A stretch of DNA of 64,000 nucleotides. Source: Lineus longissimus (Eukaryota > Nemertea > Pilidiophora > Heteronemertea > Lineidae). This document shows positions 1 through 11,800 of the stretch, one piece after another. The notes under the pieces are model-generated. The model searched no databases. It had not been told where the DNA came from and was given only the letters and a program-made list of their open reading frames with translations. The DNA lies in NCBI RefSeq assembly GCF_910592395.1, contig NC_088308.1, forward strand, positions 24,879,501 through 24,943,500. The letters run 5' to 3'. The translations under genes were made by a program, and so were the position numbers. The number at the start of each line of letters is the position of its first letter. Position 1 is the stretch's first letter.

Positions 1-3000
1 AAACCCTAGTGGTGGTAATCGTTGTTATATTTTGCTGAAGAACAGATGTACCATCTGGTTGAACATAACTTGTTTCTTCTGTTGTCTGTTCAACAACTGG
101 TTTGTCTTCTTCAGTACAGACAGTCACTCTTGAGGGTTCACTGTCAATATCAGGCATTTCAGATTCCTTGATAGTTTTTTCAACTGATGTAATCTTTGAA
201 ACCTCGGTCTTGATTTCCTGGTTACCCAAACCCATATCTGGTAGTACTTTCACTTTTGCTTCCTCATCAACAGTCATTGACAAGTCTGATGTAATTGTTT
301 CTGTGCCTGCCTCAACTGGAATAGCAGTTTCTGGTTCTGCTGGTAGTTGTTCACCAGGCAAGGCTTTTAATTGCTTTAGAGGAGTGCGGGTAGCTATTGC
401 CTGCTCAACTTCAGGGACTTGTTCAGATGCAGTTCCCACACCTGAGGTCTCATCCTCCTTATCAAAGGCTAAAGCCCTGGGTTTTTGATCAGATTCACCT
501 GATGATGATTCCAGACTACTATCTATCTTTTCAGGTTCGGAAACAGGTACTGTTTCAGGCTCAGAGGCAACTGTTTCTTCAACTGGTTCCTCTGCCAATT
601 GTGCTACTGGTCTTAGAAATTCTTCGGGTTCGTTTAGCTTGGAAGACAGATCAGGCATTTCACCAGCAATTTGTTCTGTTGTTGTTTCAAGACTTCTAAG
701 ATTTGCATCTTTTAAATCAACCTGTGCTGGTTTATCTTCATCATCAGTTTCACTGGATGAAGGTTCAGAACTGCTGCTTTCAACTTTCTCCAGTTCATCT
801 GGTTTTGCAATGGCGTCAGTGGTATCAACTTGTAAATCATCCCTACTTTCATTGATTGATTCTGTAACTGGCTGAGGCTCACTTCCATCAGAAAGAGTTT
901 CTTCAATTTCTTCCACAGGACTGGTATCCAACCTTTCTTGCACAGAAACATGCAGCAGTTCAGCCACAGGATCAACAGATTCTTCTACAGTTGCCTCATC
1001 AACTTGTGGGGCTGGTTTTTCAATTTCCTCTGGTTCCTCAGGTTTAGTAATCGCTGTAGAAGTTTCAATCCCAACCTCTTGACTTACTTCAGCAATTTGT
1101 TGTGTCATTGTTTCAACAACTAAACTTCTGTCCTTGGCATCAACTTGTGATGGTTCTTTCTCATCCTCAGATTCACCTGCAGATGACGTTTCAGACTCCC
1201 TCTCAATTTCTCTTGGCACTGCTTCCTCACTGCTTTCATCAGGTCGCTTTGGCTCTTCTGAGTCCTTCTCTACATCAACTTCTCGTTTGATATCCGCGAG
1301 TGGATCAGCAGTAGCTTCTACTGTCAGGGATACATCCTTTAAGTCAATGGCTTTTATTTCCCCAGGCTTTGAAGTCTCAGTTTCTGGTTGATCAGGTTCT
1401 CTTGATTCAGAGATATCATTCTCCACTGGCACCTCAGGTTTGGTCAGTTCTACATTGGTTTCTTTACCAACATCTTGTTCAATGCCAGTGATTTGTTCAG
1501 TATTTGTTTTAACAACTAAAGTTGTATCCTTTGAATCAACTTGTGACGGAGATTTCTCACCATCTGACTCACTTAAAGATGATTCGGGACTTTCACCTTG
1601 GTCTAGTTTTTCAGCAGTTGTGTCAACTGGTTGCTCAGGTTCCGTTTTTAAAAGGCCTTCAGTTTCAGTAGGAATTTCCTGTTCGATTTCAGCGATTTGT
1701 TCAGTCGTACCAGGAACACCCTTTGTTACATCCTTAACATCAATCTGCGAAAGCTTTTTCTCACCATCAGATTCACTTGAAGATGATTCGGGGCTTTCAA
1801 CCATGTCTTCCTTTTCATCAGTTGGTTCAACTGGTTGCTCAGGCTCAGTTTTTACAAGGCCTACTTCAGTTTCAGTGAAAATTTCAGGTTTGCTTTCAGC
1901 GACTTCTTCAGCTGTACCAGGAACAACCTTTGTTACATCCTTAATATCAACCTGCGAAAGCTTTTTCTCACCACCAGATTCACTTGAAGATGATTCGGGA
2001 CTTTCAACCATGTCTTCCTTTTCATCAGTTGGTTCAACTGGTTGCTCAGGCTCAGTTTTTACAAGGCCTACTTCAGTTTCAGTGAAAATTTCAGGTTTGC
2101 TTTCAGTGACTTCTTCAGTTGTACCAGAAACAACCTTTGTTACATCCTTAACATCAACCTGCGAGAGCTTTTTCTCACCGTCAGATTCACTTGAAGATGA
2201 TTCAGGACTTTCAACCATGCCTGGCTTTTCATCAGTTGGTTCAACTGGTTGCTCAGGTTCAGTTTTTACAAGGCCTACTTCAGTTTCGTTGAAAATTTCA
2301 AGTTTGCTTTCAGTGACTTCTTCAGTTGTACCGGGAACAACCTTTGTTACATCCTTGATATCAACCTGCGAAAGCTTTTTCTCACTATCAGATTCACTTG
2401 AAGATGATTCGGGACTTTCAACCATGTCTTCCTTTTCATCAGTTGGTTCAACTGGTTGCGCAGGTTCAGTTTTTACAAGGCCTATTTCAGTTTCAGTGAA
2501 AATTTCAGGTTTGCTTTCAGTGACTTCTTCAGTTGTACTTGGAACAACCTTTGATACATCCTCAACATCAACCTGTGAGAGCTTTTTCTCATCATCAGAT
2601 TCACTTGAAGATGATTCGGGACTTTCAACCATGCCTTCCTTTTCATCAGTTGGTTCAACTGGTTGCTCAGGTTCAGATTTTACAAGGCCTACTTCAGTTT
2701 CAGTGAAAATTTCAGGTTTGTTTTCAATGACCTGTTCAGTTGTACTTGGAACAACCTTTGATACATCCTTAACATCAACCTGCAAGAGCTTTTTCTCACC
2801 ATCAGATTCACTTGAAGATGATTCGGGACTTTCAACCATGTCTTTCTTTTCATCAGTTGGTTCAACTGGTTGCTCAGGTTCAGTTTTTACAAGGCCTACT
2901 TCAGTTTCAGTGAAAATTTCAGGTTTGCTTTCAGCGACTTCTTCAGTTGTACTTGGAACAACCTTTGATACATCCTTAACATCAACCTGCAAAAGCTTTT

Positions 3001-5871
3001 TCTCACCATCAGATTCACTTGAAGATGATTCGGGACTTTCAACCATGTCTTCCTTTTCATCAGTTGGTTCAACTGGTTGCTCAGGTTCAGTTTTTACAAG
3101 GCCTACTTCAGTTTCAGTGAAAATTTCAGGTTTGCTTTCAGAGACTTCTTCAGTTGTACTTGGAACAACCTTTGTTACATCCTTAACATCAACCTGCGAG
3201 AGCTTTTTCTCACCATCAGATTCACTTGAAGATGATTCAGGACTTTCAACCATGCCTGGCTTTTCATCAGTTGGTTCAACTGGTTGCTCAGGTTCAGTTT
3301 TTACCAGGCCTTCTTCAATTTCATTGCCAACCTCTTGCTTGAATTCAGTAATCTCCTGTGAAGTGGTTCCAATCACAAGAGATACATCCTTCGTGTCAGT
3401 TTGAGATGGCATTTTCTCATCATTAGTATCTTTGCCTGGTTCAGGTTGTTCAATCTGTTGAGACACAATTGGTTCATCCGGTGGTTTTTTCTTGCCTGTT
3501 GGCAATTCAGACTCACTGTCACCTCCACTCTCACTAGATGATGCTATTTCCATTGGTTCACCTTCATCCTCTAGCACCAGAGGTTCAGGCGACATCTTCT
3601 GCTCTGGTGCTTTCTCGATCCTATAAATTTCTTCCTCTGTCAACTCGGCAGTGGTAATCTCGGTGATAACAGTGCCTGTAGTGATCTCTTGTGTAGTCAC
3701 TGTCTGCTGCACATTGGCGTTATCATCAATGGGTTCATCTGGCTGATTAACTTGGTTCTGCTCAGGTGACTTGCTAATCTCAGAGTCCAAGGGCTCGTCA
3801 CCTTTTTCACTCTCACTCTCACTTGAGGTAACCTCCACCTCCATCGGTTCGAGGATTTCCGATTCTAAAGGTTCCTCAGCATCCTTTAGCATGATTTCAC
3901 CCTCATACATTTTGACAGGAGGCATCATTTCCTCCTTAGTATCTTGCTTATATGTTACATCTTTGTTTATTTCATGTGTTTCAGTTATTTGTTTTACTTC
4001 GATCTGAACAGTTTCAGGTTCAGTTGCTACTCCAGGTTTCTGGAGTAGAGATTGTTGAGAGCTGGGCTCTCTAGTGCTCAATTCTTTTGGTTCTGGAATA
4101 CATATTTGTTTGTCCTTATCTAATGGTTTCTCTATCCCTATGCTCCTACCTACGACAATAGATGGTGTTCCTTCAACAGTAATGCTTCTGTCAATGGAAG
4201 TTTGTTCTAGAATGGCAATGTCAGATTTTGTTTTATCATCAATACGATCAATAAATGGAATTAATTCTTCAGGAATACTTTCAGGACTAGACATTGAAGC
4301 CCGGACTATTTCTGCAGATTCGCGCACTGAAGCTTGCATATCAAATGGCTTGGCTCCAGGCTCAAGGGGAAGTGATGCCTGCATTACACTTCCCTCTTGA
4401 AGAGTTAGTGAGCTGGCTAGGGGTTGGTCTGCTAGCGTCAAAGTTGCTTCAGTTTCAGGTTTTTGGAAGCTACCATCAGCTGCTGGAGTTTCTGCTGGAA
4501 TACGGCCTTCTTCTTTACTAAGGACTGGTGACTCGGTATCATGGTGTTTGTCAAGCCAATCTCTAGTAAGGAGAGCTCTGGGTTCAATGGTTTTAGATTC
4601 AAGAGAAGAAAGAAGCTTACCTTGGGCGTCTTCAGTGATCTCATCAGAAACTGTCTTGGTCGTGATGCTTTGTGTTGTGCGGGTTTTGATCACCTTGCGT
4701 TTTAGGAAAGTACCATCAGGAAGCATCTCCTCGTACTCCTCAACTGCTGTATCAGTATCCGGTTCACCTTCAATAGTTTCACCATTTTCTAACTCTTCTT
4801 GTGACAGACCAGGAATTTCTGCATCTTCAATTCCATAACCTTCAGCAGTGATACGAGTCGTAACATCCTGTGTGGTGCGAGTCTTGGTGACCCTGCGTTT
4901 GACAATGGTACCATCAGGTAGGGTTTCCTCAAACTCTTGCACATCCGTTTCTGTTTCTGGTTCCCCTTTCACGACTTCAGTATGGACCTTGATGCTTTCA
5001 TCAATAAGTTCCTGGGATCCAAAATCTTCCAAAGGTGGTTCACTATAGATCTGTGATGATTCTTGTGGCCTTTCAACCTCATCTTCTATTCTTTCAGGCT
5101 CTGAAGAAGAAGAATGAGAAGTTTTTCGATCTGTTGGTCTACCTTCCTCCTCCTCCTCAGATTCCGGTTCCGATCGAGGCCCTTCACAGATGTCCTCCTC
5201 CACCTCCCCCGTGATCGATCGTCGATGAACGTGGGTGACCTTTGTTGTTTCAAACTTGGATATCTTAGTAGTGACTAAGGTGCCATCATCCAGGGTTTCT
5301 TCCATAACTTGTGTCGATTCAGGTAGTTCACCCTCTCTTTCTTCAGGTTGATTGAAAGGTTCATCAAGAGTTGTGCTTGGCCTGTCTCCCGCTGGCGAAG
5401 CAGATCTTGACGAATCTCTAGAAAGTGGTCTCTCTTCGGTTTCTTCATACTCTCGACCATCAGTGGTTGTCTTGGTGATGTAGATCGTCTTTGTGGTCTT
5501 GGTTCTGATGATACGCTTGCGGATTCTGGTGCCGTCAGGAAGGACTTCTTCTTCAAAGTCACCTTCATCTTCAGGCTTGTGAAAATCAACTGGTTCAACA
5601 GGCTCTGGTACTGGTGCAGGCTTAGGCTCTGAGACCACACTGGTGTATGTAGTGACAGACTTGCCCTTGGTTACAATGCGTTTGATAATGACAGTTCCAT
5701 CAGGCAGAGTTTCTTCAACTTCTTCAACATCTTCCACCGGGCTTTCAAGAGGTGTTGCAGATTCCTCATCTTGTTCCATATCAGCTTCCGCTTTGGAGGA
5801 GGAAGAGGAGGAGGGTGTTCTTGATCTTGGCTTGGCTGGCTCGAGGTCAAGGGTGATATCTCCAGGAACTT
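1..5871 (-). CDS. Giant terminal ankyrin tail exon (partial, open at window edge)
   Basis: Starts after acceptor TCTCATTCTTACTAACATTTCAG with two bases, then [19 protein letters not shown], and stays open for 1,956 codons to base 1. It is extremely rich in Glu, Ser, Pro, Thr and Val. Two parts stand out: near the N-terminal side five copies of a DGT motif (about 4645-5725) with a sixth at the window edge, and in the middle an array of exact 69-residue repeats (about 1600-3420). Many SSESD and SPESS strings are consensus sites for acidophilic and proline-directed kinases. In fly and worm, giant ankyrin tails of this type lie after the death domain and act in axons and at synapses, linked to the microtubule cytoskeleton. 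That role here is inference. Stop codon and 3' end lie outside the window. Confidence 0.95.
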
Positions 5872-8800
5872 CTGAAATGTTAGTAAGAATGAGAACTCCA
5901 GTCAATTATCTAACAAACAAACATGCAACAAACCAACAAACATGCAACGAGAGGCAAGTTCTCCTGATACGGGATTTCTCAAACCAAGAGAAGTTGCCTC
6001 AAAAAACATGCAATGATGTTGGTGGTAATGAATGAACAACACATACAATTCAAGAAAGACAAACTGCACTAATCTGATAAGAATAAAGCAGGCAAGAGCT
6101 GCCTAGCTCGGGAATCTCCAACCTCGGATCTTTAGAGGTAAGTTATGTTGCAGTAAAGCTCAAGCAAGCAAGATTTGATGCCATGATACGAGTTTTAAGG
6201 AAATAAATTGAAAAGCCCAACTTTGAAGTTTTTGAAATAGAAAAAACCCCACAGAAAGTAGACAAAGGAAAGTAATAATGCTTCCCAATGAGAAACATCT
6301 CTAAAGAGGACATCTCCAAAGAGGTGGGTTTACGATAACACAATCACTGGGTGGGTAAAAAATGCGAGAGATGAATTTTCATGTCAGATATTTTCACCAC
6401 GGAACACTTTTCATCCTTCGTTGTCATTGTCTTGCATAGACTGTTATCATTTCAATACTCAATTAAAATGGCATCATTATTTCAAGTTGTAGCCACTACA
6501 ATTACTGTTTGCTTGCAAGAATCTTGAGAAGGCGATTGAGTCTAGTGTTAATAGCTGGTCAGATATAGGGAAGCAAATGCTAGGCACCGCAATCTTTCAT
6601 AAGATGCCACTTCTACTTGTTATTAAAAGCATTTATCTTGCAAGACGTGTGTAGAGATCAAGAAATAGCAAAAGTGTTTACCTGCGATGTTGATGCTATA
6701 GCTATTATGGACCCGACAGATGTTATCTGTGCATGTCCCTGCATTGCATGATCCATCTCCATAGGGCTGTTAGTATGCTGCAAGGCCTCTAGACTGCACT
6801 TGATGTTAAAATGAATGGCGCAATATGACAAGGGGCAGCTAGGTGCAATTACTTGTTACAATCATACGTAGCGGTGGTCTAAGTAACTATAATGAGTGGT
6901 TCAAGTGGTTCCTTTCATTAGAAAGTTCATTCTCGTCAAGGCATACCAGATGTCGAGAAGGAAAAAAAATTCAGTTGAATTGAAGGAAAGCAAAATTCAT
7001 GAACTTGGAATAAAATGACAATACAGTGAAGATTTAAGAACAGGATTGAAATGAAGTTAAAGTTCAGTCAAATTCAGTACCCCTAACCTCCTTAATAGTA
7101 CTTAGAGATCCAAAGTCCTAAGCGCTGAATGTACAGGCTGGTTTTCAAGTACCTTAGATGGGTAGGGGTACATATTCGTGAATGAACCTGGGGCTGACAG
7201 CATAAATCAAAAGAACAAAAGATGACCAAAAATATTGAGAAACTCCCTAAAATGCTGACAGCACTTATTGAATCAACTCAAAACTAAAACCACAACCGTG
7301 TGTAAAAGAAGAATAAATCCATCAAGGGGCAGAATACAATCTTGCACATGTTGGGCTGTGAGCTGCCACTTATCACAATCAAAGCAGATGAGTTTATGAC
7401 TGAAGGAAGAGCAGACGACAGGTCAGGAGCACACCGTCTCTAGTAAAGGATCAAGCTGCGAGAGGGTAATCAAGTTTAGACTGAGGGGTATCCATGCCAC
7501 CTCACTCAAATCATCTTGCCGCCGACTTAGCTTGGTTAGGACAGACATTTTCACCGCGATATTTCCAGGAAGGATAGTGAGTGGAAATATTTACAAGGGG
7601 AACAACATGCTGGCAGCAGCCAAGGAGCACAGGATCCGTGACTCGGGAGTCTTGACCAGGCACGTTCCGGAACACTATGCCTCTACCCTTAAGCTGCTTC
7701 TCTCAGTATGTGCAGATCCAGGTTTACAATCGGGCTGGAACCATTCGATATTCAGACGAGACCAAGCCTTATGAAATACTTTATTCTAATTTCCACCCCA
7801 GGGGATAGGGATCTTTAAACTTTCCCAAGCTACACAGCTCATGATAACTTTAATAGGAAAAATCTAGAGTGTATGATAATCACAACAGCAGCATTCAAAC
7901 AACACTCAACAAAAACATCCATACCTCGAACAAAACTGCAGTGGTGTTTCCAAAGGAAGCATCGTGCAGTGACTGGTGCAGAACCTGCCATGCATTCATT
8001 TGTGAGTAAGGCTCCAGTGCAAATGCCAATAACTTTTTCACACTCTTGCAGGGGTCCACATATTCACATTTTCACCTCACAGACAGTTCATGTCCATTTT
8101 ATCATCTTTCGAGTCCCAACAACTCAGTATAATATCTCTGAGACTTTCATCTTCTAACCTTTTCTATTGATCACTGTTTCCACAAAAATACACACTCATC
8201 CTTTCAACCATTACAATCTATATGGAGATTACATCCTTGTTTATCTCAGAAGGGACGGAACAGCCAAATTTGTAGGTTTTTTTTCAATGTTTTCCTTAGC
8301 TTGGTATTGGTACTTAACATTTTAGGGTAAAGGTGGGATAAAGCACTTGCCTTAGCCCGGGAAAGGTCAGTAACAATATGAATTATCTCATTAGTTGTTT
8401 TTTTCAACAAAGCAATATGCTTGGCTTCTGAACTTGATAATTATTTAGAACAACGGTATAGTATAAAGCAAAGCACAGCATACAGGAAGGACTGATCAAT
8501 GAGGGATCATTAGAATATGCAAAGCTAGGGTAGAATTGGTGAAGCGAAGGCAACTGAATACATCTGGATGTGGAGATATTTCGAGCTTTCCAGGTTATCA
8601 CTGATGACAACTCTAAATTGGTCATTTCTTAGCAGATAAAAATTTGTTAACGCTGTGATATTTTTTGCCATGCCCTACTTCTGCATTGAAAACAGGAACT
8701 CAAAATCTCTCCACATCCATTCTATAACCTGAAAATTGAAGCTGGTGTCAACTTTAGATTCAAAGCGAAAGTAAGAAATAAATCTACAGCAAGTACTACA

Positions 8801-11800
8801 TGAAACTATTAAAGTTGACTGCACCCAAGGCAAGAGAATTACAGAAAAAACTGCAAGACACTTAATACAAATTATCATATTGAGGTACAGGACATCACGA
8901 CAGACTACACTGTAACACTTACAAACATTTAAATACTTGAAATTAAAACATTGCCACAGATATGTGTGCTTCTTTCTAAAGATACATCAAATATTTCAAA
9001 TTTTATTTTCTAAAAATCCAAGGGTCTGCTGTCACAGTGCATTTGGACAGGTTTTGATATTGTGTGCAACATCTATGCGTTCGTTATCCTTAATGATCGC
9101 TAGACATACCTTGTGCGAAGCAAGGCGCAGACTCTGTAGACATCTGAGTTTCTGGGGCGATGATGTCATCTTGTGACTGCCACTGTTCTGTGTCAGCTAG
9201 ACGTGCAGCCACCTCATCAACATTGGTAGGAACTTGAGAAACTGAAAATGAGGAGACGGAAAACCATTGATATAGATATATTGAAGTCCCCAAAACCTTG
9301 ATTTTGATTAAAGTATGGCAATATGGCTATTCCAATATCATGGTCAAGACTTTACCAGCATCCAAAGAATCCTTCACCCCTCCCCTCCCAAGATCACAGA
9401 TCTTCAGATCATGAGAACAGAGGCAGATTATAACTCGTATTCCAGTATTTGGGAAGAATTCATTGGAGGTGAAATACCATCGGAACCCCAAACTGCCTTT
9501 CTCCCAAACTTATGCTGTACAGAAGCAGAGAGGAGATATATAACAAGCAAAATGTGTTTTATCTGAAAATGGAATTGTAAGAAATAACTTTTGAAAGATG
9601 AGGAAAGGATTTTGAACTGATAAAATAATGTATGTGAAGTGTGACATTAAACAATACACTACTCTAACAGTAAACAGACAAAAGAACATTATATAGTCAC
9701 ATGTGTGAGTACATACTGTTCTGTACTATTCTGTACTCTGCATGCAATGGTGTGACTGTCACACCAACACCTATTGCACGTAATATAGGCCTTCTGTACA
9801 GGCACCCTTCAACCGGTTTAATAGCATCTACACAGTATGTGTATGCATACTGAACTGTACTGCAATGTACTGTATACACACACTGATACTGTACTGTTCA
9901 TATGTGTACAAATTCTGTACTGTAAAACCTGTCATTTGAGACTAAAGTGATCACAGGGTTTACATTACTGCTACTGAGATAAAATGTGAACTACTAGGAT
10001 TAAAGTATTAAACATAGCGTGACTGTATAGACTACAGGAAGATCTTGCTGAAAAAGGGAGAAACTACTTAATTATCTGTAAAATGGTCAGAAAGTTTTCC
10101 AAGAGTGTGTCAGTCGACTTGCACCTGAAGAACTAGACTTTCAACAAAACACTTCCCAAAATCAACACATTCGGTCAGATGATTGAGGACATTTTTATAC
10201 TAGAACTTCAATTGACTTGGATTTTCAGGTCAGAGAACAAGTCAAAAGAACTTTATATCAGCACGTGTCGACATATACAATCTTGGAAAGTTTACACAAA
10301 ACTTAACCAAAATACTATACAAATAAATAAAAGAAAAACAACCAAAATCTCTGCAACTGCTTGAACCATGGCACCATCTATTCTGAAAATCAAGAATTGC
10401 TTAATCTTGCTGATAACGTGAATGTGAACGACATCCACTGCACTGAACTAGAAGCGTAAACAAACGGATTCCTATCACTGGCCTTATACGGAACTTGAAC
10501 ATGTGAAAGTTGTTCTTGAGGTTGGCAACATTAGGTTCTTGGCAAATTTAGACATTGCTAGACTGTAAACAATTTAGGCCGGTCGCCCCAATGGCCCCAA
10601 TGGCCCCAAGGCTGGGGGAGCTAGACATGACGATGCTGATAAACTTTGAAGTGATCATAATTAACCAGGCTTAGTGCTGATCAGATGACCATTATCAATG
10701 TTCATCCTTTGTCTAGTCTTATCCCAATCTACCCAGCAAAGCTTTCATGATAGAACTTAGATACACATGTATGTAGGCCAGTTTCTGATACAAATCAGAG
10801 CCATGTACCGCATGCGAAACACATTGATGAAAGTTTTTATGAAAACATTCCCTAGAGGAACCCCATTCCCATAGGCTAGGACAATTTCAAAGCCTTCAAT
10901 ACATTGCTTTCGGCAAAACAGTCAATTTCTCGTCATATATTCAGCAGTTAGGAGACCACCATAGACTTGGATGCAATTTGGCCACTTGTGGCTATAGCAT
11001 GGTCACAGTGGCTCCACTTATAGAGCATCACCAATTCTTTAAGAAACTCTCAGAACATGCCGAGATAAGCGAGACCATTGCACCATCACGACTATAAGCA
11101 CAGGATAGGGAACCAGCAACAACAAACCTAACAGACACAAAAACCTGAAAAACATCCCAAGATTATTCTACCTTTGACTAGTTTGGTTTTAGTAATTCGT
11201 TTCCTTTTGACATATTTATCACCGTCCCATTCCTCTGTTTCCGTCACGTATTCATTTTCCTCGACCTCCTCTTTCTTTTGGCCTATGTTAGCAGGAAAAG
11301 AAAGGAACTGAAGCTTTACAACTCTTTTAGAATCATTTGAAAGAATCATTGGAAAAAATATACAAAAACTTTTTGCATTTAGCACTCCACAACTACATGT
11401 ATACAAAAAGATGAAAAAAAACATCAATATCATTAGATTTTCTCATAAGTTCATGTCTTAAGGGACACAGAGTATGACAATCAATGAAAAAAAGAAATAC
11501 TACATATTTGTTTCTAGCAAAGCTAGTGCAGAGACAGAAAACACTGTGACAATGTTCAAAACCTTGAATATTGGGTCAAGGTATCCATCCATCAATGAAA
11601 CAGACTTGTCTTTGACATTCACAGAAACTGGTATTCGATTTGCGTTACTTTTATAGTTAGACTATAAAGTATCAATCTATCTATCTATCATCAGTTATTT
11701 TATTTACATGTAGAAACAAGAACTACATTGAAACCGAATATAGCTGAAGATTCCTAAATGTAAACTAATGACAATTTTCTTTCAATTGGAATACCATGAG

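Noticed and set aside
102-1391. Several plus-strand Ser-rich open frames in the giant exon
   Set aside because: Antisense shadows of the acidic coding sequence; no splice context or homology.
1440-3404. Long plus-strand open frame of 654 codons
   Set aside because: It is the antisense of the giant exon. The repeat unit is a multiple of three and lacks stops on both strands, so a repetitive Ser-rich frame appears by necessity. The minus-strand frame joins to a conserved ankyrin.
5275-5640. Minus-strand 121-codon frame
   Set aside because: Shadow frame inside the giant exon; the neighbouring frame is the one continuous with the acceptor and the rest of the exon.
11669-11691. CTAT microsatellite
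   Set aside because: Too short to be of interest; ordinary simple repeat.
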